Counted from the stretch's first letter, positions 7,526 to 15,525 are shown. The stretch is 18,825 nt of DNA from Pseudomonadota bacterium (GCA_023460875.1 JAEWOQ010000114.1:1-18825); one strand, 5' to 3'. Notes: a model not told the origin generated them from the sequence alone. Numbers and translations: made by a program.

Positions 7526-8899
7526 TCAGGATTCGTCGATCGGCGGAGCTTCGACCTCATCCGTCCCAGGAGGCACGACGAGCGTTCGTCGATCGGAGTC
7601 GTCGTCCTCCACCTCTTCGAACAGCTCGCTCGTGATGTCCTCGGCGGCCAGCTCCTCGCGGGCTTGACCCAGCTCGCGGCTCGTCTCGGCGAGCCGGTCT
7701 GCCAGGACCCCCAAAAACTGCCAGAGGAGCTTGACGGCGAGCGCCTGCTCGGTCCGCAACAGCTCGAAGAACTCGCGCCGCCGCACGACCATCAGCTCCG
7801 AAGGTCCGTCGCTGACCACGCTCGCGGAGCGTGGCTGGTTGCGCACCAGCGCCATCTCCCCGAAATGGGCGCCCGGGGGCAACGTCGTGATGAACGCGCC
7901 GCCGCGCACGATCTTCACCTTGCCCGAGAGCACGATGAACAGCTCGTCCCCCGCCTCACCCTCCTTGACGATGGTCATGCCGTCCTCGTAGGGCGTCACC
8001 TCCGTCACCTGGAGGACCCGGAGGAGCTCACGATCGTTGAGCGGTCGGAAGAGCGGCATCTTCGCGAGGATGTCGCGCTTCAGTTGGAGCTGCTTGGCGC
8101 GGCTCTCGTCCCGCTGGCCACGCAGTCCGACGCTGATGAGGATGCCGGTGATGTTGTCGGAGCCGCCGCACTCGTTGGCGCGGTCGATCAAGCCGCGTAC
8201 CGAGGGCTCCAGCTCCTCCCCCGACATGCGCTGGCCCAGCTCTTCGAGGGTGTCCTCGAAATACTGGTAGAGGCCATCCGAGCAGAGCAACAGCCGATCG
8301 CCGGCGAGCACATCGAGGACGAGGCTCTCGGGTTCCGCGTGCTCGTAGACGCCGACCGCGCGGGTGATGGCGTTCTTTTGCGCGAGCTTCTCGACCTTCT
8401 CGCGCGGCATCTTCTTGCGCTTGACCAGCTCGTTGAAGACCGTGTGGTCTTCGGTCACCTGCTCGAGCACGCCGTCGCGCAGGAGGTACAGCCTGCTGTC
8501 TCCGCAATAGGTGACGAAGGCCTGCTGAGCGACGAGCAGGACGCACACGAGGGTCGTGCCCATACCCCGCTTCGCCGGATCTCTGACGGCCTCCGCGTGG
8601 ACCCGAGCGGACGCGCGGTTCACCGCGAACTCGAGCATGTTGGTGATGTCCCGCTTGCTCACGCGGTCGGCGCCGGTCTTCCCGGCGGCGAAATCCTCGA
8701 GCAGGTCGCGCTCCTTCTTGACCTCTTCGTGGAGGACCCGCACCGCGAGCGCGCTGGCCACCTCCCCTGCCGCGTGCCCGCCCATCCCGTCGCACACGAC
8801 GTACAGTCCAAGCTTCTTGTCGACGAGGAAGTTGTCCTCGTTGTGCTCCCGCTTGCGACCGACGTCGGTGAGCGCGGAGAAGATCACCTCGGTGCCCAT
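7526..8899 (-). CDS. PP2C-family Ser/Thr phosphatase fused to a cyclic-nucleotide-binding domain
   Basis: 457 aa. PP2C/PPM domain, about residues 5-258: REHNEDNFLVD (18-27), CDGMGGHAAGE (36-46), MGTTL (113-117), CGDSRLYLLR (132-141), CSDGLYQYF (206-214) and GGSDNITG (245-252), so the metal-binding acidic residues (D22, D37, D208, D248) are all present. A cNMP-binding domain follows, about 280-400, with a phosphate-binding-cassette-like FGEMALVRNQPRSAS (346-360). The C-terminus (420-457) is acidic. Known chemistry: Mg/Mn-dependent dephosphorylation of pSer/pThr. Inference: activity is tuned by a cyclic nucleotide, and the kinase at 1598 is one possible counter-enzyme. The start at 8899 is the last ATG before the conserved N-terminus and has a -10-like TATTCT 8 nt upstream; the in-frame ATG at 9109 is rejected. 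Confidence 0.92.
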   Translation of the reverse strand: MGTEVIFSALTDVGRKREHNEDNFLVDKKLGLYVVCDGMGGHAAGEVASALAVRVLHEEVKKERDLLEDFAAGKTGADRVSKRDITNMLEFAVNRASARVHAEAVRDPAKRGMGTTLVCVLLVAQQAFVTYCGDSRLYLLRDGVLEQVTEDHTVFNELVKRKKMPREKVEKLAQKNAITRAVGVYEHAEPESLVLDVLAGDRLLLCSDGLYQYFEDTLEELGQRMSGEELEPSVRGLIDRANECGGSDNITGILISVGLRGQRDESRAKQLQLKRDILAKMPLFRPLNDRELLRVLQVTEVTPYEDGMTIVKEGEAGDELFIVLSGKVKIVRGGAFITTLPPGAHFGEMALVRNQPRSASVVSDGPSELMVVRRREFFELLRTEQALAVKLLWQFLGVLADRLAETSRELGQAREELAAEDITSELFEEVEDDDSDRRTLVVPPGTDEVEAPPIDES

Positions 8900-9196
8900 T
8901 GGTGGGGAGAATACCGGCCAGGGGGGCGCGCTCCAAGCGGCGAATTGCGACGGGCTGCGGCCGTTCGAGAGCGTTCCGTGGTCTCTCGGACGCCCAGAGG
9001 CGCGGCCCGGGTGGTCATCACAGCGGCGACCGCTCCCGTGGATCGCCGCGAAATCACCGATGAGCGGCGGGTGCGGGCGCCGATCCCCGTGGAGCCGCAC
9101 GGCCCGCACTTGCTTGGGGATCGAGCGGCGGCGGGCACGGTCGACGCAACCGGGAGCCGCTGTAGGTCGCCGTGGGGAGCGGAAAAAGGGCGGTGG
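8900..9196. other. Intergenic region between radC and the PP2C gene
   Basis: 297 bp with no gene that I can support. It contains the likely PP2C promoter at its left end (8908-8936). The remainder, 8937-9196, is GC-rich with short open frames only, and I see no RNA gene or repeat in it. Confidence 0.5.
8908..8936 (-). promoter_or_regulatory. Sigma-70-type promoter for the PP2C gene, leaderless
   Basis: On the minus strand, TTGGAG (8936-8931) and TATTCT (8913-8908) are separated by exactly 17 bp, and the ATG follows the -10 by 8 nt. TATTCT matches TATAAT at four of six positions; the -35 matches only at TTG. The predicted start site falls at or next to the ATG, consistent with a leaderless mRNA and with the absence of a Shine-Dalgarno. 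Confidence 0.55.
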
Positions 9197-9901
9197 TCAG
9201 AGCCCGTCGAGGACTCCCATCTCGAACATGGACCGGTGCCCATCCCGCCCCACCACGACGTGATCCAGCAGGGGGACCGCCACCAGGACCGCCGCCGAGG
9301 CCAGCGCGACGGTCATCTCAAGGTCCTCACGGCTCGGCGTGGGATCCCCGCTCGGGTGATTGTGGACCACCACGAAGGCGCTGGCCGCGTGTCGCACCAC
9401 TGGGATCAGGAAATCACGGGCGAGCAGAGCGCAGCCGTGCATGCCACCTCGTCCTACCTGCAGCGCGCAGATGAGGACGCTGCGCCCGTCGAGGCAGAGC
9501 ACCCAGACCTCTTCGTGGTCGAGGCGTGTGAGGCGTCGGCTTGCCCATCGCGCCACCGCGTCGGCGCACAAGGGGAGCCCCGTACGCCGCTCGGTCTCGC
9601 GGCGGGCGGTGCGCCGGCCGAGCTCGAAGACGGCGGCGACGCGCGTGGCCTGTGCAGGGCCGAGGCCGGGTCGGGCCGCCAGTCCCGTGGGGGGCATCTT
9701 GCCGAGGTGCTCCAGACCTCCTGTGCCCTCGAGGAGCGCGGTCGCCAGCTGGGTGGCCGAGAGGCCATCGCCGCCTTGTCCGAGCACGAGGGCGAGCAGC
9801 TCTGAGTCGCCCAGGTCCTCCACGCCGGACCACTGAGCACGCTCACGGAGCTCGCGGAGCGCGAGCTCCTGATAGGGGAGGCGGAGCGGTGGGGCAGGCA
9901 T
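9197..9901 (-). CDS. radC: RadC-family JAB/MPN metalloprotein
   Basis: 234 aa from the ATG at 9901 (MPAPPLRLPYQ), where family similarity begins; an ATG 17 codons upstream is unlikely. An N-terminal helix-hairpin-helix-like part (about 25-100, including GLGPAQATRVAAVFELGRR) precedes the JAB/MPN domain with the metal motif HNHPSGDPTPSRED: His180, His182 and Asp193, all intact. RadC was named for a repair phenotype, but no repair activity is established for the family; a metal-dependent hydrolase is what the motif implies. Upstream, between 9907 and 9929, is a CACAGC/GCTGTG inverted repeat that could be an operator. The gene stands alone, 195 bp from the CinA-type gene and 297 bp from the PP2C gene. 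Confidence 0.92.
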   Translation of the reverse strand: MPAPPLRLPYQELALRELRERAQWSGVEDLGDSELLALVLGQGGDGLSATQLATALLEGTGGLEHLGKMPPTGLAARPGLGPAQATRVAAVFELGRRTARRETERRTGLPLCADAVARWASRRLTRLDHEEVWVLCLDGRSVLICALQVGRGGMHGCALLARDFLIPVVRHAASAFVVVHNHPSGDPTPSREDLEMTVALASAAVLVAVPLLDHVVVGRDGHRSMFEMGVLDGL

Positions 9902-9906
9902 AGTGA

Positions 9907-9929
9907 CACAGCACGTTGCAGGAGCTGTG
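9907..9929. promoter_or_regulatory. Inverted repeat just upstream of radC
   Basis: CACAGC (9907-9912) and GCTGTG (9924-9929) form a 6-bp inverted repeat with an 11-nt spacer, 5 nt from the radC ATG. It may be an operator half-site pair or a hairpin in the mRNA leader. No clear -10 accompanies it. Confidence 0.3.
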
Positions 9930-10096
9930 CCGCAGAGCCGTCGGGCCTTCACGGGGGAATTCTTGCCCGGGAACGGTGCGCGGCCGGACGACGACGCCTG
10001 TCTGCCACGACGCGCGCCTTGGCGGCCACGCGCCTGGCACTCCCGGTGGCGCGAGACGGAGGCGAGGGCGCGTGGGGACGCGTTCGAGCCGAGCGC

Positions 10097-10840
10097 TCAC
10101 TCGAGGCGCTGAGGCTCACCCTCCGGCAGCAGCGCGAGCAGCGCCTCGAGCGCTCGCTGCACCGCGTCCGGATCGCGCCCATCGAAGGTCAGCTTCGTGC
10201 GATAGGTAGTGTCGAACCACTTGGGGTAGGAGCCCACCTCCACCTGGGGGTGCGCTTCGACCACTTGGTCGAGCAAGGGCTTGAGCTCCGCCTCCTCGAG
10301 CAGGGTGAAGACGGCGCGGCCGAAGAACTCCTCCGCGCCCCGCAAGTGCGCCCGCACCACCGCGAGCTTCATGCGGAAGATTTCCGGCACGCCCGGGAGG
10401 ATCCAGACGTTGTTCATCACCACCGTGGGCCAACGGATGTCCGCCGTGCCGAGGAGGCGCGCCCCGGCGGGCACGCGCGCCATCGTCAGGTGCTCGGGGG
10501 TGAGGCGATCGCCGTAGGTGCGCTCGAGCATGGTGGTGAGCTCGGGGTGGAGCTCCACGGAGACGCCGAAGGCTGCCGCCACGCCGGCGATCGTCACGTC
10601 GTCGTGGGTGGGCCCGATGCCGCCGCTCGTGAAGAGGACATCATGGCGCTCGCTGAGCTCGCGCACCTCCCGGGCGATGAGCTCCAGATCGTCGCCGATG
10701 GTGTGCGTGCGGTTGAGCCTGATCCCGAGGGCGCGCAGCGTGGTGGCTAGGGGGTGCAGGTTGCTCTCCTGGACCTTGCCGTTCAGCAGCTCGTTGCCGA
10801 TGGCCAAAGCGGCGGCGGTGGTCACGATGCTGCGGCTCAT
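10097..10840 (-). CDS. CinA N-terminal / molybdopterin-binding (MoaB/MogA-like) domain protein
   Basis: 247 aa. The fold is the COG1058 domain shared by CinA and MoaB/MogA. Seen here: ALAIGNELLNGKVQESN (11-27), the binding-loop signature SGGIGPTHDDVT (72-83), VTIAGVAAAFGVSVELHP after it, and LPGVPEIFRMKL typical of CinA. Full-length CinA (about 400-420 aa) also has a C-terminal nicotinamide-nucleotide deamidase domain. That domain is absent here, so this is a stand-alone N-terminal-type protein, in related proteins linked to ADP-ribose/CoA pyrophosphatase or FAD-related chemistry. The substrate cannot be told from sequence. The stop of xseB lies 72 bp upstream, so co-transcription with the HEAT-xseB pair is plausible. 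No obvious Shine-Dalgarno is seen. Confidence 0.88.
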   Translation of the reverse strand: MSRSIVTTAAALAIGNELLNGKVQESNLHPLATTLRALGIRLNRTHTIGDDLELIAREVRELSERHDVLFTSGGIGPTHDDVTIAGVAAAFGVSVELHPELTTMLERTYGDRLTPEHLTMARVPAGARLLGTADIRWPTVVMNNVWILPGVPEIFRMKLAVVRAHLRGAEEFFGRAVFTLLEEAELKPLLDQVVEAHPQVEVGSYPKWFDTTYRTKLTFDGRDPDAVQRALEALLALLPEGEPQRLE

Positions 10841-10912
10841 GGAAGGCTCACGATGGCTTCTCCGAGGCTCCGGTCCACGTTCCCGCTCGACGTCCCTGCC
10901 TAGCCCGCGCCT

Positions 10913-11251
10913 CTAGTCTGCGTCCAACTCGCGGACGACAGGGTTCCCCTCTTCGTCCACCCTCATCAGCTCTTCCACGCGAGCCTCAGCCGCGTCGAGC
11001 TGGGCCTGGGAGGAGCGCGCGAGGCGCACACCCTCTTCGAACCGGGCGAGGGACTCTTCGAGGCTCAGCGCACCACCCTCCAGGTCTTCGACGATGTGGC
11101 TCAGCCGGCGCATGGCATCCTCGAAGGAGGACGTCGTGATGGCCTCCGCGCCGTCCAAGGAACCCTCGACTGGGTTGGCGGCTGCTGCGGTGGTGGTGGT
11201 GGTGGCGGCTGCGGTGGCGCTGGAGGCGGAGCGGGACTTCTTCGCGGTCAT
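10913..11251 (-). CDS. xseB: Exodeoxyribonuclease VII small subunit
   Basis: 112 aa. The conserved XseB region is residues 43-97: FEDAMRRLSHIVEDLEGGAL, then SLEESLARFEEGVRLARSSQ and a helical tail, matching the two-helix small subunit. With XseA it forms exonuclease VII, which degrades single-stranded DNA; no xseA is in the window. The start at 11251 overlaps the stop of the HEAT gene (ATGA), so translation is probably coupled. The family is usually about 70-85 aa. The extra N-terminal part (residues 1-40) is low complexity, rich in Ala/Thr (ATTTTTAAAA), and comes from a GGT/GGC-type triplet run on the plus strand near 11180-11215. A longer in-frame version starting at 11425 would lie inside the HEAT gene and is rejected. 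Confidence 0.9.
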   Translation of the reverse strand: MTAKKSRSASSATAAATTTTTAAAANPVEGSLDGAEAITTSSFEDAMRRLSHIVEDLEGGALSLEESLARFEEGVRLARSSQAQLDAAEARVEELMRVDEEGNPVVRELDAD

Positions 11252-13491
11252 GGGACACGCGGAGCCTCGCCCCGGGCGGCGGGGTTGGCAACCGGGAGCC
11301 GTCGCAGCTCCCACGGTTCGGCGAGCGGCCCGTAAACCCCGACGAAGCCGTCGGGGTCGGGGAAGAGCCAGAGCGTCTCCCCGGACGCCGTGAACAGCTG
11401 TACCGGTCCCTCGGCGTGCAGCCAAAGCAGGGAATTACCGCTCTGCACGCCTGGTGTGCCCGAGGAGCTTGGCGAAGCGAGGCGCGCCAGGTGGCGCGCC
11501 ACCGGGTCCGGATCGAGCCGAGCGGTGACCTCGAGCCAGCGGCGTCGGGATGGCTCGGGCCGCTGCACCAGGGCCCAGGCAGCCGCTCTACGCACGGCCG
11601 GCTCAGGGTCCCAGGTGAGGGCCTCTCCGAGTAAGGCGACCGCTCCAGGCACGCTCGCCGTCGCCAGGCCTCGAGCGACGGCGGTCCGCGTGGGGACGTC
11701 CGTGCTGCGAAGCCATCGGCGGATCCGGTGGAGCGGTTCTTCGCTTTCCGCGCCGCTCCGCGTTGGGACGCGGGCGACGAGGAGCTCGACGAGTGTGGGG
11801 GGCCCCTCCTCGCTCGATCCCCGCGCGGGCGAGGCGAGCAGCGCTTCGAGCCTCTGAGTGGGGACCCGAGCGGCCACGTCCGGGGCGAGCAGGGCCGGAG
11901 AGAGCGCGCTCTCCGCCTCCCCCGAGGAACGGGAGGAGGGACGGGCAAGCCTCGCGACCGCGGCTCCCGCCAGGGGCTCCCTCCACGTCTGACGCCCCAG
12001 GGCCCTCAACACCACCGGATCCGCCGCAGGGAGGAGCTCAGCGGCCCGCTCCGGTCGCGCCACCGCGACGGCCCAAGCGGCTGCCGCTCGGTCCGCGTCC
12101 AGCGTCGATCCCGAGCTCTTGGACTGCTGCAGGAGCTTGCTGGAGACCGCTGCGAAGGGGGCCCGCTGTGCCTCTGCGCTGCCGCGCGCCAGGCGGACCC
12201 CGAGGATGCGCAGCGCCCAGCGGCGCCGCTGGGGCTGGTCGAGGGCCTGGGCCAGGAGCGCGCTCCCGCGGGGACCATCGGCGCGGGCCAGGGCACCCGC
12301 CACCGCGTGCGCTGCGGGACCATCGAGGCCTCGCAGCAGCAGCCGGAGGCTCGGGGAACGATCGAGCTTCGCGAGGGCGAGGAACACCAGCTCGTCGTCT
12401 GCCGTGGCCCCACCGGGGAGCGTGCTCGCGAGGGAAGCGCGCCCCAGCCGCAGCAGCGCCGCTTCCCACCCGGGATCGGGCTGGGCGGCGGCGAGCTCGA
12501 GGAGGGTACGGCGGCGGCTGGGATCCTGGGGGAGCTCTGCGAGCTGTGCGGCCAAGGCCTCCGTCCCCAAGGGGTCACCTGTCTCCACGAGGATCCTCGT
12601 GGCCACGTAGCGTTGACTCGCGTCGGAGCTTCGTCGCCACCAGTGGCGAGCGACCTCTTGGGTTTCGAGGGTGCCGAGGCGAAACAGCGCCCAAGCTGCC
12701 GCAGCGGCCTGGGCAGGGGGCCCCTCCCGCACGACGTCGCGCAGGTGCTCGTCCGCGCGCTGATCCCCCAGCTCTCCCAGGAGCGACAGCGCCGCTTCTG
12801 CCGGCGCGGTCCGCAGGAGCGGGGCGAGCTGCGCGGGGGGATGGGCGAGCAGGGCGCCGCGAGCCGCCCGCGCGAGGGACTCGCCTTGCCAGAACGCCCG
12901 CCCCAACCCGTGGAGGGCGTCGGGCGTACCGCTCAGCGCGAGCGCCAGGGCCGCGGTGTGCAAGGCCATGTCGTCGTGGGGCTCTGCGCCATCGGCCGCC
13001 GCGGTCATCAAGCGGAGCAGCGCGCGTCGCACCTCCAGGTGGCCAGAGTGGCGCGCGAGGCCTCGTGCCAGAGCCAGGCGGACGCGAGCGCGCTCCTGGG
13101 CGCTCAGCTCGGCGGTCGCGGAGGGATCCATCGACGCACCTCCGCTCGACGGCGCGTTGTTCGATCGTGCATCGCTCGAGGGGGCGTTGCTCGACTCGCT
13201 GGCGACCTCCCGGACGGCGTCGACGAGAGCGAAGCGGCTCCGGGCTTCGGACGAGGCGCCCAGGCGCTCGATGGCTCGCAGCCTCGTGGCTAGGTCGGTG
13301 CTCTGCAGATCCCCGCGCACGTCCGTCCACTGGCGGAGCCACCCCTGCTCGGTAGGTTCAGTCTGCGCGCCGAGCGACGTCGCCCACGCGAGCACCAGGG
13401 ACAGGGCGCAGGCTCGGTGGAGGCGCCGAGCCGCCCGTCCGCTCTGCGCGCGGCGGCGCGAGGACTCGGCAGGGATGGCTGAAGCCCGCAT
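11248..13491 (-). CDS. Secreted HEAT-repeat protein
   Basis: 747 aa. A basic N-terminus (SSRRRAQSGRAARRLHRA) precedes a hydrophobic core (CALSLVLAWATSLGAQ), a signal peptide with likely cleavage near residues 42-43, so the protein acts in the periplasm or outside. The bulk consists of repeated helical pairs of about 30-35 residues, rich in Ala/Leu/Arg with Asp/Pro at turns (for example LRAIERLGASSEARSRFALVD, AAAAWALFRLGTLE and AVRRAAAWALVQRPEPSRRR), typical HEAT/armadillo scaffolding. A Ser/Asn-rich linker lies at about 98-125. The last 70 residues are beta-type (NSLLWLHAEGPVQLF...LWLFPDPDGFVGVYG) and differ from the repeats. HEAT proteins mediate protein-protein contacts; no partner can be named. 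It diverges from murA and overlaps xseB. Confidence 0.85.
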   Translation of the reverse strand: MRASAIPAESSRRRAQSGRAARRLHRACALSLVLAWATSLGAQTEPTEQGWLRQWTDVRGDLQSTDLATRLRAIERLGASSEARSRFALVDAVREVASESSNAPSSDARSNNAPSSGGASMDPSATAELSAQERARVRLALARGLARHSGHLEVRRALLRLMTAAADGAEPHDDMALHTAALALALSGTPDALHGLGRAFWQGESLARAARGALLAHPPAQLAPLLRTAPAEAALSLLGELGDQRADEHLRDVVREGPPAQAAAAAWALFRLGTLETQEVARHWWRRSSDASQRYVATRILVETGDPLGTEALAAQLAELPQDPSRRRTLLELAAAQPDPGWEAALLRLGRASLASTLPGGATADDELVFLALAKLDRSPSLRLLLRGLDGPAAHAVAGALARADGPRGSALLAQALDQPQRRRWALRILGVRLARGSAEAQRAPFAAVSSKLLQQSKSSGSTLDADRAAAAWAVAVARPERAAELLPAADPVVLRALGRQTWREPLAGAAVARLARPSSRSSGEAESALSPALLAPDVAARVPTQRLEALLASPARGSSEEGPPTLVELLVARVPTRSGAESEEPLHRIRRWLRSTDVPTRTAVARGLATASVPGAVALLGEALTWDPEPAVRRAAAWALVQRPEPSRRRWLEVTARLDPDPVARHLARLASPSSSGTPGVQSGNSLLWLHAEGPVQLFTASGETLWLFPDPDGFVGVYGPLAEPWELRRLPVANPAARGEAPRVP

Positions 13492-13497
13492 GGGCCG

Positions 13498-13503
13498 AGA
13501 CTA
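13498..13503 (-). promoter_or_regulatory. Possible -10 element (TAGTCT) for the HEAT gene
   Basis: On the minus strand TAGTCT ends 6 nt before the ATG at 13491, again without a Shine-Dalgarno. No good -35 lies 16-18 bp away. It is part of the 73-bp divergent gap shared with the murA promoter. Confidence 0.3.
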
Positions 13504-13524
13504 GCTCAACCGGCGGCAGAGGCT

Positions 13525-13553
13525 TTGCCAAAGCAGGAAAACGGGGCTAATGC
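13525..13553 (+). promoter_or_regulatory. Sigma-70-type promoter for murA-hisG
   Basis: TTGCCA (13525-13530, five of six matches to TTGACA) is followed after 17 bp by TAATGC (13548-13553); GCTAAT at 13546-13551 is an alternative -10 with 15-bp spacing. The murA ATG lies 11-13 nt downstream, so the leader is very short and no Shine-Dalgarno is visible. Confidence 0.55.
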
Positions 13554-13564
13554 CGCCCCCAAGC

Positions 13565-14830
13565 ATGGACGCCATCCGGATTCGAGGTCGTCGCCGGCTC
13601 GAGGGTACTCTCCGGGTCGGGGGAGCGAAGAACGCCGCCCTGCCCATCTTGTGCGCCACCCTGCTCTCGGAGGGCGAGAGCCGCCTCCGCAACGTGCCCG
13701 GGCTCAGGGACATCGGCACGACGGCCGCCCTCCTCGACGTCCTCGGGCGCAAGACCACCGTGAACATCCCCGAGGTGCGGGTGGGTCCGGCCACGGGCGC
13801 CTATTTCGAGGCACCCTACGAGCTCGTGCGGCAGATGCGGGCGAGCGTGCTCGTGCTGGGCCCGCTGGTGGCGCGGTTTGGTGAGGCGCGGGTGTCTTTG
13901 CCGGGCGGCTGCGCTATCGGAGCGCGTCCGGTCGATCAGCACCTGAAGGGGCTGGAGGCCCTGGGAGCTCACATCACCGTCGAGCACGGTTACGTCTACG
14001 CGAAGGCCCCACGACGCCTCGTCGGAGCGGAGATCGTGCTGGACATGCCGACCGTCACGGGCACGGAGAACCTGATGATGGCGGCCGCCCTCGCCAAGGG
14101 CCGCACGACGCTCATCAACTGTGCGCGGGAGCCGGAGGTGGAGGAGCTCGGGCGCGTTCTGAACAAGATGGGAGCCAAGGTGGATGGGGCGGGGACCGCC
14201 ATCATCCACATCACCGGCGCCGATGAGCTGGAGCCCTTCGACCACGCGATCATCGCGGATCGGATCGAGGCGGGCACCTTCATGGCCGCCGTCGGGGCGA
14301 CAGGAGGCAATGTCCTCCTGGAAGATGCTCCCTTGGACGACCTCGAGCCCGTCGCGGTCAAGCTGCGCGAGGCGGGGGTCACGCTCGAGCGCGAGGGGAA
14401 CGGAGTGCGCGTCGTGCGTGAGGGGCCGATCTTGCCCGTGGACGTCACCACCGCGCCCCACCCCGGGTTCCCGACAGACATGCAGGCGCAGTTCATGGCG
14501 CTGATGACCCAGTGCGAAGGGCGGGCCGTGCTGACGGAGACGATCTTCGAGAATCGTTTCATGCACGTCCCCGAGCTGCAGCGCATGGGGGCCAAGATCG
14601 CCATACGTAACAACACCGCCGTGGTCGAGGGGGTCAACTCCCTGTCGGGCGCGTCCGTGATGGCCACGGACCTGCGCGCCAGCGCTTCGCTCGTCATCGC
14701 GGGCCTCGTCGCCGAAGGCGAGACCATCGTGCGCCGCGTCTACCACCTCGATCGCGGCTACGAGAGCATCGAGAAGAAGCTCGGCGGGGTGGGCGCCCTG
14801 ATCGAGCGCATCCAACTGGAGGGCCCATGA
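13565..14830 (+). CDS. murA: UDP-N-acetylglucosamine 1-carboxyvinyltransferase
   Basis: First committed step of peptidoglycan synthesis: transfers enolpyruvate from PEP to UDP-GlcNAc in the cytoplasm. 421 aa, the family norm. The substrate-binding K22-N23 is seen in GGAKNAALPIL, and the catalytic loop SLPGGCAIGARPVDQHLKGL contains Cys116 (equivalent to E. coli Cys115). The Cys variant is the fosfomycin-sensitive type in general. TAPHPGFPTDMQAQ and the C-terminal RVYHLDRGYE motif are also typical. The start at 13565 (MDAIRIRGRRRLEG) aligns with the family start; an ATG five codons earlier at 13550 falls within the -10 region and is rejected. The stop overlaps the hisG ATG (ATGA). From memory, murA-hisG adjacency also occurs in other deltaproteobacteria. 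Confidence 0.96.
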   Translation: MDAIRIRGRRRLEGTLRVGGAKNAALPILCATLLSEGESRLRNVPGLRDIGTTAALLDVLGRKTTVNIPEVRVGPATGAYFEAPYELVRQMRASVLVLGPLVARFGEARVSLPGGCAIGARPVDQHLKGLEALGAHITVEHGYVYAKAPRRLVGAEIVLDMPTVTGTENLMMAAALAKGRTTLINCAREPEVEELGRVLNKMGAKVDGAGTAIIHITGADELEPFDHAIIADRIEAGTFMAAVGATGGNVLLEDAPLDDLEPVAVKLREAGVTLEREGNGVRVVREGPILPVDVTTAPHPGFPTDMQAQFMALMTQCEGRAVLTETIFENRFMHVPELQRMGAKIAIRNNTAVVEGVNSLSGASVMATDLRASASLVIAGLVAEGETIVRRVYHLDRGYESIEKKLGGVGALIERIQLEGP

Positions 14831-15459
14831 GCACCCGACCGCTGACCCTCGCCATCCCCAAAGGACGCGTCAGCAAGGCCCTCGCGCCGCTCCTGGAGCG
14901 CGCCGGTGTCGGAACACAGAACCTCGTCGCCAACGATCGCCGCCTCGTCCGCGAGAGCGACGACGGGAGCTTGCGGTTCTTGCTCCTCAAGCCCGACGAC
15001 GTCCCCACTTACGTCGAGTACGGCGTGGCCGACCTCGGCATCAGCGGGCGCGACGTGCTCCTGGAGCGCCGCTACGATCTGTACCAACCCCTGGACTTGG
15101 GGGTGGGCAAGTGCCGCATGGTGGTGGCGGGTCCGGCTGGCGTGAGCGTCGGTGCGCGCCCGCGGGTGGCGACGAAATTCCCGCGCATCGCCACCGAGCA
15201 TTTCGCTCGCAAGGGGGTCCAGGCCGAGGTGATCTACGTCGGGGGCTCCGTGGAGCTCGCGCCCCTCGTCGGGCTCTCGGACGTGATTGTCGACATCGTG
15301 GAGTCAGGGGCCACTCTGCGCGAGAACGACCTCGTGGTGCTCGAGTCCATCTGCGACATCTCCTCCGTGCTCGTGGCCAACCGCAGCTTGTACAAGCTGC
15401 GCCACGCACAGATCGCGCCGCTCGTCGCGCGGCTCCGCAGCGCAGTCGAAGCCGGCTGA
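14827..15459 (+). CDS. hisG: ATP phosphoribosyltransferase, short form catalytic subunit
   Basis: First step of histidine biosynthesis: ATP plus PRPP to phosphoribosyl-ATP. 210 aa places it in the short HisG class, which lacks the C-terminal regulatory domain and works in a complex with HisZ; no hisZ is in the window. Motifs: LTLAIPKGRV (7-16), DVPTYVEYGVADLGISGRD (58-76), RVATKFPRIATEHF (114-127) and the PRPP-binding DVIVDIVESGATLREN (about 153-168). ATG overlaps the murA stop, so translation is coupled and HisG depends on the murA promoter. Paired stem-loops directly after the stop suggest that transcription ends here, so the rest of the his genes are elsewhere. Confidence 0.95.
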   Translation: MSTRPLTLAIPKGRVSKALAPLLERAGVGTQNLVANDRRLVRESDDGSLRFLLLKPDDVPTYVEYGVADLGISGRDVLLERRYDLYQPLDLGVGKCRMVVAGPAGVSVGARPRVATKFPRIATEHFARKGVQAEVIYVGGSVELAPLVGLSDVIVDIVESGATLRENDLVVLESICDISSVLVANRSLYKLRHAQIAPLVARLRSAVEAG

Positions 15460-15468
15460 AATTGCGAA

Positions 15469-15525
15469 TCGGGGAGGTGGATGGCGCCCCTCCCCGAAAC
15501 ATCACACCCGTGGCGTCACGGGGTG
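15469..15525. terminator. Tandem stem-loops after hisG
   Basis: Stem 1: TCGGGGAGG (15469-15477) pairs perfectly with CCTCCCCGA (15489-15497), 9 bp with an 11-nt loop. Stem 2: CACCCGTG (15505-15512) pairs with CACGGGGTG (15517-15525) with one bulged G and a 4-nt loop. No T-run follows. Position right after hisG and before an opposite-strand gene remnant fits a terminator, possibly bidirectional. Confidence 0.65.

Noticed and set aside
7364..9805. Very long plus-strand open frame (813 codons) across the barrel-gene upstream gap, the PP2C gene and radC
   Set aside because: It is antisense to two well-supported genes with intact motifs. High GC suppresses stops in the opposite strand, and the translation shows no domain or coherent composition.
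10069..10082. CGCGT-GGGG-ACGCG hairpin after the CinA-type gene as a terminator
   Set aside because: Only 5 bp with no T-run in a region where short GC palindromes are expected by chance.
11180..11215. GGT/GGC triplet run as a CRISPR or regulatory repeat
   Set aside because: It is simple triplet sequence inside xseB encoding Thr/Ala; there are no spaced repeats.
11728..13355. Two plus-strand open frames of over 500 codons opposite the HEAT gene
   Set aside because: They mirror a gene with a signal peptide and HEAT repeats; the translations are Arg/Gly/Pro-rich and shapeless, as GC-rich antisense frames are.
13547..14815. Minus-strand open frame opposite murA
   Set aside because: murA is certain on the plus strand; the antisense translation is His/Arg/Asp-rich without motifs.
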